Shown here piece by piece: positions 18,074-26,641 of a stretch of DNA of 62,831 nucleotides; position 1 is the first letter of the stretch, and each line of letters opens with the position of its first letter. The notes under the pieces are model-generated. The model saw only the letters and a list, made by a program, of their open reading frames with translations. It had not been told where the DNA came from and made no database searches. The stretch is from MM2 sp035460165 (GTDB lineage Bacteria > Pseudomonadota > Gammaproteobacteria > Burkholderiales > Methylophilaceae): positions 1 to 62,831 of the forward strand of contig DATHWW010000010.1 in NCBI GenBank assembly GCA_035460165.1, read 5' to 3'. The position numbers were made by a program, and so were the translations under genes.

Positions 18074-19237
18074 TTACAGCCCGGCATCAGCGCGCAATGT
18101 TGCCGCCTTGTCCACCGCTTCCCAAGTAAATTCCGGCTCGTCGCGACCAAAGTGACCGTACGCGGCGGTCTTGGCGTAGATCGGGCGCAGCAGGTCCAGC
18201 ATCTTGACGATGCCCTTGGGGCGCAGGTCGAAGTGCTTCAGCACCAGCTCTGTGAGTTTTTCGTTGCTAATCTTGCCGGTACCATAGGTTTCCACCATGA
18301 CACTGGTCGGGCGTGCCACACCGATCGCATAGGATACTTGCACCGTGCAACGCATGGCCAGCCCGGCAGCAACGATATTCTTCGCCACATAGCGGCCGGC
18401 ATAAGCGGCGGAACGGTCCACTTTGGAAGGATCCTTGCCGGAGAATGCGCCGCCACCGTGCGGGCTGGATCCGCCATAGGTGTCGACAATGATTTTACGG
18501 CCGGTCAGGCCGCAGTCGCCTTGCGGGCCGCCGATAACAAAACGACCGGTCGGATTGACCAGATACTTGATCTCGCCCTTGATCAGCTCCTTGGGCAGCA
18601 CCGGCTTGATGATGTCCTCGATCACCGCCTCGCGGATCGCATCGAGGTGCATTTCCGGTGCATGCTGGGTGGACAGCACTACGGTATCGATGGAGTCCGG
18701 CTTGCCATCCACATAGCGCACGGTCACTTGCGACTTCGCATCCGGACGCAGCCACGGCAGGCGGCCATCCTTGCGCAGGTGCGACTGGCGCTCCACCAGG
18801 CGGTGCGCCAGCCAGATCGGTAGTGGCATTAGTTGCGGGGTTTCGTCGCAGGCATAGCCGAACATCAAGCCCTGGTCGCCGGCGCCCTGATCCAGCGGAT
18901 CATCATGTGCGCCATCCACGCCCTGCGCGATGTCGGGGCTCTGCTTGTCGTAGGCCACCAGCACCGCGCAACCCTTGTAGTCGATGCCGTAATCGGTGTT
19001 GTCGTAGCCGATACGCTTGATGGTATCGCGCGCAACCTTGATGTAATCGACGTTGGCGGTGGTGGTAATTTCACCCGCCAGCACGACCAGGCCGGTATTA
19101 GTCAGCGTCTCAGCTGCCACGCGCGCGGTCGGGTCTTGCGCCAGGATCGCATCCAGGATGGAATCGGAAATCTGATCCGCAACCTTGTCGGGATGCCCTT
19201 CGGACACGGATTCGGAGGTAAACAGGTAATCGCTCAT
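18074..19237 (-). CDS. metK: S-adenosylmethionine synthetase
   Basis: A 387-residue enzyme making S-adenosylmethionine from methionine and ATP. The N-terminus MSDYLFTSESVSEGHPDKVADQ holds the ATP-binding histidine, GDQGLMFGYA is the first family signature and GGGAFSGKDPSKVDRS the second. Length is standard. It has its own terminator and is followed by ahcY, so the SAM-making and SAH-removing enzymes are adjacent but separately transcribed. The gene upstream is divergent, 66 bp away. Confidence 0.96.
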   Translation of the reverse strand: MSDYLFTSESVSEGHPDKVADQISDSILDAILAQDPTARVAAETLTNTGLVVLAGEITTTANVDYIKVARDTIKRIGYDNTDYGIDYKGCAVLVAYDKQSPDIAQGVDGAHDDPLDQGAGDQGLMFGYACDETPQLMPLPIWLAHRLVERQSHLRKDGRLPWLRPDAKSQVTVRYVDGKPDSIDTVVLSTQHAPEMHLDAIREAVIEDIIKPVLPKELIKGEIKYLVNPTGRFVIGGPQGDCGLTGRKIIVDTYGGSSPHGGGAFSGKDPSKVDRSAAYAGRYVAKNIVAAGLAMRCTVQVSYAIGVARPTSVMVETYGTGKISNEKLTELVLKHFDLRPKGIVKMLDLLRPIYAKTAAYGHFGRDEPEFTWEAVDKAATLRADAGL

Positions 19238-19303
19238 ACAGTATTTTTGCGCGGTAAAAGGTTGCTAGAATAACAAATTACGCCCTGACTGAAAAAAGAA
19301 TTC

Positions 19304-20173
19304 ATGTTCACCCGGTTGCTGCGCATCATCGCGCGCCTGCCCTTGCCACTGATACACGCCATCGGCACCATTGTCGGCTGGTCGTACTTCGGCACAGGAA
19401 GAATGGCCCGGCGCACGCGCACCAATGTTGCCGCCAGCGGCATCGCACGCGACGAAACTGAATTGCGAACCATCATTCGCCGCAGCATGGCCGAATCCGG
19501 AAAAGGGACGCTGGAAATTGTCGCCATCTGGCTTCGTCCGCAGAAGAAAATTCTTCAGTGGATGCGGGCCTGCCACGGCTGGGAGCATGTAGAGGAAGCA
19601 TGGCGTGACAATCGCGGCATTATTTTCCTCACACCGCATCTCGGATGCTTTGAAATCACCGCCCAGTATTACGCCGCCCATCGCCCGATCAGCGTGCTTT
19701 ACCGCCCGCCCCGTCAGGCATGGCTCGAGCCTTTGATTCAGTCCGGCCGGGCACGCGGCGGCATCAGGCTTGCGCCAACTACGCTCACGGGTGTGCGTGA
19801 ACTGGTGAAAACGTTGAAAAAAGGAGGCGCCATCGGCATCCTTCCAGACCAGAATCCCGGAAAGAACGAGGGCGAATGGGCGGATTTTTTCGGGCGTCCG
19901 GCCTATACCATGACGCTGGCGCATCGTCTGGCGCAATCGACCGGCGCCAAGGTGCTGTTGGCGTTCGGCGAACGATTGTCATGGGGGCGCGGCTATGTGA
20001 TGCATATCGAACCCTTGGACGCCGACCCGACCCCCGCAGCCATCAACAAAGCCATCGAACAATTAGTCCGGCGCAAACCCGAGCAATACCTATGGAGTTA
20101 TCCGCGCCATCGCAGACCCAAAGGCGTCGATCTGCCCGTTGCTGTTCCCGCCGCAACGCATGACTTAGAATAA
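19304..20173 (+). CDS. Lysophospholipid / lipid A acyltransferase (LpxL/HtrB family)
   Basis: A 289-residue acyltransferase of the late lipid A acyltransferase family, which adds secondary acyl chains to lipid A on the inner face of the cytoplasmic membrane. A short hydrophobic N-terminus anchors it. The catalytic HX4E motif is in LTPHLGCFEIT (about 110), and IGILPDQNPG is the second conserved block. Which acyl chain it transfers (LpxL or LpxM role) cannot be told. The dapF gene starts 6 bp after its stop. Confidence 0.88.
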   Translation: MFTRLLRIIARLPLPLIHAIGTIVGWSYFGTGRMARRTRTNVAASGIARDETELRTIIRRSMAESGKGTLEIVAIWLRPQKKILQWMRACHGWEHVEEAWRDNRGIIFLTPHLGCFEITAQYYAAHRPISVLYRPPRQAWLEPLIQSGRARGGIRLAPTTLTGVRELVKTLKKGGAIGILPDQNPGKNEGEWADFFGRPAYTMTLAHRLAQSTGAKVLLAFGERLSWGRGYVMHIEPLDADPTPAAINKAIEQLVRRKPEQYLWSYPRHRRPKGVDLPVAVPAATHDLE

Positions 20174-20179
20174 GCACCC

Positions 20180-21010
20180 ATGAAACTCAAATTTACAAAA
20201 ATGCAGGGCGCAGGCAACGACTTCGTCGTGATCGACGCCATTCGCCAGAGCGTTTCGCTGACACCGGAGCAAATCCGTTTCCTGGCCGACCGTCATTTCG
20301 GGGTCGGCTGCGACCAATTGCTGCTGGTGGAAAAACCGACCGTCCCCGATGCAGATTTCCGTTACCGCATTTTCAACGCCGATGGCGGCGAGGTCGAGCA
20401 GTGCGGCAACGGCGCACGCTGCTTCGTGCGTTTTGTGCATGACCAACAGCTCACGACCAAACGCGAAATTCGCGTCGAAACCGCGCGAGGCATCATTTTC
20501 CCGCGGCTGGAAAACGACGGACAAGTCACGGTGGATATGGGTGCGCCGCGCTTTATCCCTTCCGACATTCCTTTTGTCGCGGCGGAGCAGACGCTTACCT
20601 ACGCATTGGAAGTCGACGGCACGCCCGTCGAAATTAGCGCGGTATCGATGGGCAACCCCCACGCCGTGCAGCTTGTCGATAACGTAGATACCGCACCCGT
20701 CACCGAACGAGGACCGCTGATCGAACATCACGCGCGCTTCCCGCAGCGCGTCAACGCCGGGTTTATGCAGCTCGTCGACGATCACCACATCCGGCTGCGC
20801 GTTTACGAGCGGGGCTCGGGCGAAACACTGGCGTGCGGCACAGGCGCCTGCGCGGCAGCCGTGACCGGCATCCGATTGAACAAGCTCATATCGCCCGTCA
20901 CCGTTGCGATGCGCGGCGGCGAACTGACCATACGCTGGGACGGCGGAAATAATCCGGTGCTAATGACCGGCCCCGCCGTGACGGTATTCGACGGCGAAAT
21001 TACACTCTAA
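20180..21010 (+). CDS. dapF: Diaminopimelate epimerase
   Basis: A 276-residue enzyme that converts LL- to meso-diaminopimelate for lysine and peptidoglycan synthesis. Both catalytic cysteines are visible, in EQCGNGARCF (about residue 73-76) and ETLACGTGACAAA (about 216-220), each in its half of the two-fold structure. It is followed by DUF484 and xerC, the classical dapF-DUF484-xerC arrangement. lysA, the next pathway step, is elsewhere in the window (43.9 kb). Confidence 0.96.
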   Translation: MKLKFTKMQGAGNDFVVIDAIRQSVSLTPEQIRFLADRHFGVGCDQLLLVEKPTVPDADFRYRIFNADGGEVEQCGNGARCFVRFVHDQQLTTKREIRVETARGIIFPRLENDGQVTVDMGAPRFIPSDIPFVAAEQTLTYALEVDGTPVEISAVSMGNPHAVQLVDNVDTAPVTERGPLIEHHARFPQRVNAGFMQLVDDHHIRLRVYERGSGETLACGTGACAAAVTGIRLNKLISPVTVAMRGGELTIRWDGGNNPVLMTGPAVTVFDGEITL

Positions 21011-21031
21011 GAAATTACCAGAAAGCACATT

Positions 21032-21694
21032 ATGCAAACGACCGACGACCAACTGACCGAATACCTGCGCGCAAACCCCGGATTTTTCGAGCGCAACGCG
21101 CACCTGCTGACCGAAATCTATCTACCCAGCCCGCATGGCAGCGGCACGATCTCCCTGGCCGAGCGCCAGCAACTGGCGCAACGCGACAAAATCCGCATCC
21201 TGGAAGCCAAATTATCCGAATTGATTCAGTTCGGCGAAGAAAACGACGTCATCAGCGACAAGGTGCATCGCCTGACGCTCGGCATCCTCGCCGCGCGCAG
21301 CTTCGATGCACTGGTGCAAATGACGACGCACAATCTGCGTGAAGACTTCCAGGTGCCGCACGTCGCGATCCGCCTGTGGGCACAGCCGCAAAGCGCAGAT
21401 GACAATGCCGGCGGCGAATTCAACCCGGTCGACGATACGCTGCGTACTTGGGCGCAAGGTTTGAGCGCACCCTATTGCGGTCATAATCCTTCGCTCAACC
21501 TGGATGGCTGGTTCGGCGAAACAAATGCTCCGCTCAAGTCTTTTGCCTTAATTCCGCTGCGCGGCGAAAACGTATTCGGACTGCTGGCCATGGCCAGCGA
21601 AGATCCAAAACGCTTCTATCCGGAGATGGGCACGCTGTACCTGAAACGCATCGGTGAACTGCTGAGCGTCGCCCTGCTACGCTACATCCTCTAG
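21032..21694 (+). CDS. DUF484 family (GAF-like) protein
   Basis: A 220-residue protein of the DUF484 family, almost always encoded between dapF and xerC. The N-terminus (LTEYLRANPGFFERNAHLL) is a short helical region, followed by a GAF-like fold. There is no catalytic motif and its function is unknown; the conserved context suggests a link to XerC recombination or cell-wall metabolism. xerC follows 17 bp downstream. Confidence 0.85.
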   Translation: MQTTDDQLTEYLRANPGFFERNAHLLTEIYLPSPHGSGTISLAERQQLAQRDKIRILEAKLSELIQFGEENDVISDKVHRLTLGILAARSFDALVQMTTHNLREDFQVPHVAIRLWAQPQSADDNAGGEFNPVDDTLRTWAQGLSAPYCGHNPSLNLDGWFGETNAPLKSFALIPLRGENVFGLLAMASEDPKRFYPEMGTLYLKRIGELLSVALLRYIL

Positions 21695-21711
21695 CGCGAT
21701 TCAACGGCGAA

Positions 21712-22587
21712 TTGGACTTTCTGGCAGCCTATCTCGACCATTTAGCCCACGAGCGGGGCCTGAGCCCGCTCACTTGTGAAAACTACGCACGCGACATCCG
21801 CACGCTGGAGGACCTCGCGGGCGACGTCTCATTTCAGGATTTGAAGACGGCCCATATCCGCCGATTCGTCGCGACCTTGCACGGTCGCGGTATCGGCGGC
21901 AAAAGCATCGCCCGCATGCTGTCCGCCTGGCGCGGATTTTTTTCTTTTCTGACGCGCCGCCACGGCATCGATAACAATCCCTGCGTCGGCATGCGCCCGC
22001 CCAAGTCGGCAAAAACCCTCCCCCAGGCGCTTTCACCGGAACAGGCCACAAAGCTGGTGGACGTGAAAGACGACGACACCCTCGCCGCGCGCGACCACGC
22101 GATACTGGAGCTGTTCTACTCCTCCGGTCTGCGGCTCGCGGAACTGGTCGATCTCGACCTCGACGGCCTGGATCTGGCTGAAGGCACCGTCACCGTCACC
22201 GGCAAAGGCAACAAGACGCGCATCGTTCCTGTCGGCCAATTTGCCATTGCCGCCATCAAGACATGGCTGCCGCAGCGCGCCTTGTTGAAATCGGCAGAAG
22301 AAACCGCGCTATTCGTCGGACGCAGCGGCAAACGGCTCAGCCCGCGTGCTGTGCAATACCGCCTGAAAACCTGGGCCATCAAGCAAGGCATCGCCGGCAA
22401 TGTGCATCCGCACATGCTGCGCCACAGCTTCGCAACGCATGTGCTGCAATCCAGCGGCGACCTGCGCGCGGTGCAGGAAATGCTGGGCCACGCCAACATC
22501 AGCACGACGCAGGTCTATACCCATCTGGATTTTCAGCACCTGGCAAAAGTTTATGATCAGGCACATCCTCGCGCCCGTAAAAAATAA
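21712..22587 (+). CDS. xerC: Tyrosine recombinase XerC
   Basis: A 291-residue site-specific recombinase that resolves chromosome dimers at dif with XerD. The N-terminal SAM-like core-binding domain (about 1-85) precedes the catalytic domain with R (SSGLRLAEL), K (TGKGNKTR), HxxR (HMLRHSFATH), H (LGHANIST) and the nucleophile Y (QVYTHLDF). The start is TTG at 21712. The 3' end is unusual: its last 43 bp occur again 148 bp downstream (22681-22723), and that second copy encodes an alternative C-terminus AKKNKP in the same coding sense. Confidence 0.94.
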   Translation: MDFLAAYLDHLAHERGLSPLTCENYARDIRTLEDLAGDVSFQDLKTAHIRRFVATLHGRGIGGKSIARMLSAWRGFFSFLTRRHGIDNNPCVGMRPPKSAKTLPQALSPEQATKLVDVKDDDTLAARDHAILELFYSSGLRLAELVDLDLDGLDLAEGTVTVTGKGNKTRIVPVGQFAIAAIKTWLPQRALLKSAEETALFVGRSGKRLSPRAVQYRLKTWAIKQGIAGNVHPHMLRHSFATHVLQSSGDLRAVQEMLGHANISTTQVYTHLDFQHLAKVYDQAHPRARKK

Positions 22588-22723
22588 CCGGCTGGATTTT
22601 GGCTACGGCCGCCGCTTCGCGGCTTAACCCCGACAAGCGGGGTTAGCCTGCGCCGCAACAAGCCGCGCTGCGGCGTGTTGTCAGCACCTGGCAAAAGTTT
22701 ACGATCAGGCACATCCTCGCGCC
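22533..22723 (+). repeat. 43-bp direct repeat of the xerC 3' end flanking a hairpin-rich insert
   Basis: The sequence beginning TCAGCACCTGGCAAAAGTTT and ending CTCGCGCC occurs at 22533-22575, inside xerC, and again at 22681-22723, with a single T-to-C difference. Between the copies, 22576-22680 holds the xerC stop and two hairpins: TAACCCCG/CGGGGTTA (22625-22645) and CAACAAGCCGC/GCGGCGTGTTG (22656-22680). The structure resembles a small insertion or duplication that re-supplied the gene end and kept XerC intact. Confidence 0.8.
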
Positions 22724-22849
22724 AAAAAGAACAAACCTTGAATTCACTTGTCATGAATTATCTTGTCTCCAATACCTGACAAGCCAGCTCGGCTTTTTGT
22801 GGCAAAATACGCCACCCGAATTTTTAATCCCCGCAAGAAAGGACTCCAA

Positions 22850-23431
22850 ATGGAACATCAACTTCCCGCGCTGCCTTATGCCAAGGATGCACTGGCACCG
22901 CACATCTCTGCCGAAACCATGGAATTCCATTACGGAAAGCACCATCAGACCTATGTGACCAACCTGAACAACCTGATCAAGGGCACGGAATTCGAGAATG
23001 CCGCTCTGGAAGACATCATCAAAAAGTCGTCCGGCGGCATCTACAACAACTCCGCGCAAGTGTGGAACCACACTTTCTTCTGGAGCAGCATGAAGCCGAA
23101 CGGCGGCGGTTCCCCCAACGGCGCATTGGCTGCTGCAATCGACGCCAAGTGGGGTTCATTCGACGAATTCAAGAAGGCATTCCAGGCTTCCGCCGTGGGC
23201 AACTTCGGTTCCGGCTGGACCTGGCTGGTGAAGAAGGCGGACGGTTCGGTGGACATCGTCAACATGGGCGCTGCCGGCACTCCGCTGACCACCGGTGACA
23301 AGGCGCTGCTGACCATCGACGTTTGGGAGCATGCCTATTACATTGACTATCGCAATCTGCGTGCGAAGTTTGTGGAAAACTTCCTGAACAACCTCGCCAA
23401 TTGGGATTTCGCCGAAGCCAATTTCGCTTAA
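22850..23431 (+). CDS. sodB: Superoxide dismutase, Fe type
   Basis: A 193-residue Fe/Mn-family superoxide dismutase. Metal ligands are in MEFHYGKHHQTYV (about 24-36), NHTFFW (about 72-77) and DVWEHAYYIDYRN (about 157-169). The GGGSP and F-W patterns favour iron rather than manganese, but metal choice cannot be proved from sequence. The frame is open 29 codons upstream, but the ATG at 22850 follows AAAGGA and matches family starts. A terminator follows. Confidence 0.95.
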   Translation: MEHQLPALPYAKDALAPHISAETMEFHYGKHHQTYVTNLNNLIKGTEFENAALEDIIKKSSGGIYNNSAQVWNHTFFWSSMKPNGGGSPNGALAAAIDAKWGSFDEFKKAFQASAVGNFGSGWTWLVKKADGSVDIVNMGAAGTPLTTGDKALLTIDVWEHAYYIDYRNLRAKFVENFLNNLANWDFAEANFA

Positions 23432-23452
23432 GCGATTATTGCTGGCAAAATG

Positions 23453-23490
23453 AAAACGCCGTTGGGTTTGCGCTCAACGGCGTTTTTTAT
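23453..23490 (+). terminator. Rho-independent terminator after sodB
   Basis: AAAACGCCGTTG and CAACGGCGTTTT form a 12-bp stem around a 10-base loop, followed by a T run, about 22 bp after the sodB stop and 21 bp before the HIT gene. Confidence 0.85.
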
Positions 23491-23510
23491 AGCTCAAAAA
23501 CGAGAGATCA

Positions 23511-23927
23511 ATGTCCTGTGAACTATGCGACCGGCCCGGCGGAGAGGTTCTGTGGCAAAACGACCTTTGCCGCGTGATCTGGGTCAATGATGCGCACTAT
23601 CCCGGCTTCTGCCGCGTCATCCTGAACCGCCACGTCAAGGAAATGACCGACCTGGACAAAGCCGAGCGGGCGCAGTTAATGATCGTGGTCTTTGCCGTGG
23701 AGTCCGCAGTGCGCGAGGTGGTGCAACCCGACAAGATCAATCTCGCGAGTCTGGGCAATATGGTGCCGCACGTGCATTGGCACATCATCCCGCGCTTTGC
23801 CGACGACCGGCATTTTCCGAATCCCATCTGGGGTGAAGTGATACGAGAAACGCCATTGCGGCCGTTACAACCCGGACTTGCTGACAATCTCCGCACGGTA
23901 CTTCAGAAAATACTGGGCGCAGACTGA
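23511..23927 (+). CDS. HIT family hydrolase
   Basis: A 138-residue histidine-triad protein. The signature HVHWHIIPR (about 83-91) gives the nucleotide-hydrolysing histidines. The N-terminal CELCDRPGG holds two cysteines in a CxxC pattern that may bind zinc. Family members cleave dinucleoside polyphosphates or adenylated intermediates; the substrate is unknown. It stands alone between a terminator and a convergent ferredoxin gene. Confidence 0.9.
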   Translation: MSCELCDRPGGEVLWQNDLCRVIWVNDAHYPGFCRVILNRHVKEMTDLDKAERAQLMIVVFAVESAVREVVQPDKINLASLGNMVPHVHWHIIPRFADDRHFPNPIWGEVIRETPLRPLQPGLADNLRTVLQKILGAD

Positions 23928-23943
23928 AACGCGTGCATCGTCG

Positions 23944-23969
23944 TTACAGGCGAGAAAGCCTGCGCTACA
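23944..23969. repeat. Short interspersed repeat (hairpin CAGGC-GAGAAA-GCCTG)
   Basis: TTACAGGCGAGAAAGCCTGCGCTAC folds on CAGGC/GCCTG. Its pieces recur after ubiX: TTACAGGCGAGA on the minus strand at about 49466-49477, and GCCTGCGCTACA at 49511-49522. Both copies are just past gene 3' ends, as is usual for REP-like elements. Confidence 0.45.
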
Positions 23970-23999
23970 GGCCGCTGCTCTTGTTAGCAGCATGAAGGA

Positions 24000-24308
24000 T
24001 TAGACCAACAACCGCTCCACCACCTTGCCCTGCTTCAGGTGGCTTTCGATGATCTCGTCGATATCCTCTTTATCGACAAAGGTGTACCAGATCGCCTCCG
24101 GGTACACCACCAGCAAGGGCCCTTCGTCGCAACGATCGAAGCAGCCGGCGCGGTTGACGCGCACCTTGCCCTTGCCGTTCATGCCCAGTTTCTTGACCTG
24201 CTTCTTGGCGTATTCGAACATCCCTTCCGCATCATGATCGCAGCAACAGGCAGAGCCGTCATCGCGGCGGTTCAGGCAGAAAAAAACGTGACGTTCGAAA
24301 TATGACAA
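24000..24308 (-). CDS. Thioredoxin-fold [2Fe-2S] ferredoxin
   Basis: A 102-residue protein of the thioredoxin-like [2Fe-2S] ferredoxin group. Candidate cluster ligands are the cysteine in VFFCLNRRDD (about 11), one of the CCC at about 21-23, and the two in AGCFDRCDEGP (about 56 and 60). The C-terminus VYPEAIWY is family-typical. Its redox partner is unknown. It uses a TTG start (24308) with GGAG 8 bp upstream, and is coupled to the TonB-like gene, whose stop ends 3 bp before it. Confidence 0.85.
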   Translation of the reverse strand: MSYFERHVFFCLNRRDDGSACCCDHDAEGMFEYAKKQVKKLGMNGKGKVRVNRAGCFDRCDEGPLLVVYPEAIWYTFVDKEDIDEIIESHLKQGKVVERLLV

Positions 24309-24311
24309 TGC

Positions 24312-25271
24312 TCAATCTCCTGAATATAGGGTGTCTTCACGAGTGAACGTCCAGGTTCGGGTGATCTCAATGATGTCCGTATCCTGGCGCACCTCTTCGG
24401 GAAAGGCCGCATAAGGCGCGGCGAGTTCGACGATGCGTTGTGCCGCATCATCCAATACCGGATACCCCGAACTCCGGTTGAGCTCGATTTTTTCAATGCT
24501 GCCGTCCGCGCGTATGGACACCGTCAATTGCAACCGGCCATAGAGCTTCTGCTCCTTGGCTGCGGACGGATAGTTGAGATTTCCGACCTTTTCGACCTTT
24601 TGCCGCCACGCTTCCACATAGCTGGCAAAGCGGTATTCGCGCGTCCGCGCACCGATGAATTTTCGTTTCGGCCGCTTCTGATAGGCATCCATATTCTTTG
24701 AAAGTTGCGCTTCCAGACGAGCGGCGTCGAGGCTGCGCGCAACAAGATCGGCGGTATTGATAAGCGTAGGTTTTTCTTGATGCTTACCCTGTTCCGGCTC
24801 CACCGCTTCGGCCAGCTGCGTCGGTTCGCTCTCGACCTTTTGCGGCGACTGTGGCTTGACCATCACCTCCTGCGCCGGCTTTTCCTGCTCGGCGATGCGC
24901 TGCGGCTTGCGCGGCGCTTCGGATTGCTTGGCGGCAGCCTTGACTTTGGCCTGTTTCGTTTCGGCTGCGAGTTTGGTGGCCGACTCGTCGGGCGGGGTCT
25001 TGGGGACCGGCAAGGGCGATTTCATTTGCCGGTCGGCATCGGTATTGCCGCCGCGGTCGAGATTGGATTGCGCCAGCGCATCGGCCTTGATCGGGGCTTG
25101 CTTGGTCTTGGCGTTGACCAGCACCACTTCGAGCGCCTGCGCCTTGTCTTGCAGCTTTTTCTCTTGCGGCTTGATGAAGCCGAGGCCGGCTATCAGCACG
25201 GTATGCGCGACGACTGAAAACACGAGGGCTGCGCCCAGCGTGCTTTTGACCCAGTCTACGATACCGTTCAA
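24312..25271 (-). CDS. TonB-like energy transducer protein
   Basis: A 319-residue protein with one N-terminal membrane anchor (about 12-33), a long charged, proline- and lysine-rich spacer (about 35-210) and a C-terminal TonB domain (about 225-315, SAAKEQKLYGRLQLTVSIRADGSIEKIELNRSSGYPVLD). This is the layout of proteins that carry proton-motive energy to outer-membrane receptors. No exbB, exbD or receptor gene is nearby, so its partner system is elsewhere or it has another envelope role. It starts with TTG overlapping the mpl stop (TTGA). Confidence 0.85.
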   Translation of the reverse strand: MNGIVDWVKSTLGAALVFSVVAHTVLIAGLGFIKPQEKKLQDKAQALEVVLVNAKTKQAPIKADALAQSNLDRGGNTDADRQMKSPLPVPKTPPDESATKLAAETKQAKVKAAAKQSEAPRKPQRIAEQEKPAQEVMVKPQSPQKVESEPTQLAEAVEPEQGKHQEKPTLINTADLVARSLDAARLEAQLSKNMDAYQKRPKRKFIGARTREYRFASYVEAWRQKVEKVGNLNYPSAAKEQKLYGRLQLTVSIRADGSIEKIELNRSSGYPVLDDAAQRIVELAAPYAAFPEEVRQDTDIIEITRTWTFTREDTLYSGD

Positions 25272-26641
25272 ATTTCTAACCTCTCCAGCAGTTTCTGGTG
25301 GATGCCGCCGAAACCGCCATTGCTCATCACCAGGATATGATCGCCCGGACGGGCTTCGCTCGCAATGGCCTCAACCAGATTCCCGAGATCGTCGCTCGCC
25401 GAGGCTATCGCTCCCAGCGGCTCCAGAGCGGCGGCGGCATCCCAGCCGAGATTGGCGGCGTAGCAGAAGACACGGTCGGCATCTTTCAGACTACCGGGCA
25501 GCGCAGCTTTCATTACGCCTAGCTTCATGGTGTTCGAACGCGGTTCCAGCACCGCCAGAATACGCGCATTGCCGACCTTGGCGCGGAGACCGGCCACTGT
25601 CGTTTCAATGGCGGTGGGATGGTGCGCGAAATCGTCGTAGACCGTAATGTCGTTGACCGTGCCGCGCACTTCCATGCGGCGCTTCACGTTACGGAATGCG
25701 CCCAGGGCGGCAATGCCTACGTCCACCGGCACGCCCACGTGGCGCGCCGCGGCCAGTACGGCCAGTGCGTTCATGCGGTTATGCTCGCCCAGCAATTCCC
25801 ATTGCACGCGGCCTTGCGGCTCGCCGTTAAGCAGCACTTCAAAACTGCCATCGTTCGCAACTTCGCCGGCAATCCATCCGCCGCCAATGCCGAAGCGCTC
25901 CACTGGCGTCCAGCAGCCGCGGGCGAGCACGCGGTCAAGACTCTCCTCGCGCCCATTGGCGACCACCAGCCCGCTGCCGGGCACGGTACGCACCAAATGA
26001 TGGAACTGGGTCTCGATCGCGGCGAGATCGGCAAAGATATCCGCATGGTCGAACTCGAGGTTGTTGAGCACAGCCGTGCGCGGGCGGTAGTGCACAAACT
26101 TGGAACGCTTGTCGAAGAACGCGGTGTCGTATTCGTCGGCTTCGATCACGAAAAACGGCGAGCGGCCGTTCGGCTCCTGGCGCGGCGCACCGGGCAGCCG
26201 CGCGGAAACACCGAAATTCTCCGGTACGCCGCCGATCAGGAAGCCCGGCGCCAGCCCGGCATACTCGAGCACCCAGGCCAGCATGGAACTGGTCGTGGTC
26301 TTGCCGTGCGTACCCGCGACAGCGAGCACCCACTTGTCATGCAGCACATTCTCCGCCAGCCATTGCGGGCCGGAAATATACGGCAGGCCGCGATTGAGGA
26401 TTTCTTCCATCAGCGGATTGCCGCGCGACACGACATTGCCGATGACGAAAATGTCCGGATTCAACGCCAGCTGTTCGCTGCCGAAACCTTCGATCAGTTC
26501 GATACCCTGTGCCTCGAGCTGCGTGCTCATCGGCGGATAGACGTTGGCGTCGCAGCCCGTGACGCGGTGGCCGGCGGCTTTCGCCAAGACGGCGATGCCG
26601 CCCATGAACGTGCCGCAAATTCCGAGAATATGTATATGCAT
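25268..26641 (-). CDS. mpl: UDP-N-acetylmuramate:L-alanyl-gamma-D-glutamyl-meso-diaminopimelate ligase
   Basis: A 457-residue Mur-ligase family enzyme that attaches recycled murein tripeptide to UDP-MurNAc. The N-terminus MHIHILGICGTFMGGIAVLAK is the Mpl variant of the UDP-binding loop; the ATP loop is GTHGKTTTSSMLAW (about 112-125). The C-terminal domain has YDDFAHHPTAIE. Its start overlaps the carbonic anhydrase stop (TGATG) and its end overlaps the TonB-like start, so these genes are translationally coupled. Confidence 0.95.
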   Translation of the reverse strand: MHIHILGICGTFMGGIAVLAKAAGHRVTGCDANVYPPMSTQLEAQGIELIEGFGSEQLALNPDIFVIGNVVSRGNPLMEEILNRGLPYISGPQWLAENVLHDKWVLAVAGTHGKTTTSSMLAWVLEYAGLAPGFLIGGVPENFGVSARLPGAPRQEPNGRSPFFVIEADEYDTAFFDKRSKFVHYRPRTAVLNNLEFDHADIFADLAAIETQFHHLVRTVPGSGLVVANGREESLDRVLARGCWTPVERFGIGGGWIAGEVANDGSFEVLLNGEPQGRVQWELLGEHNRMNALAVLAAARHVGVPVDVGIAALGAFRNVKRRMEVRGTVNDITVYDDFAHHPTAIETTVAGLRAKVGNARILAVLEPRSNTMKLGVMKAALPGSLKDADRVFCYAANLGWDAAAALEPLGAIASASDDLGNLVEAIASEARPGDHILVMSNGGFGGIHQKLLERLEI

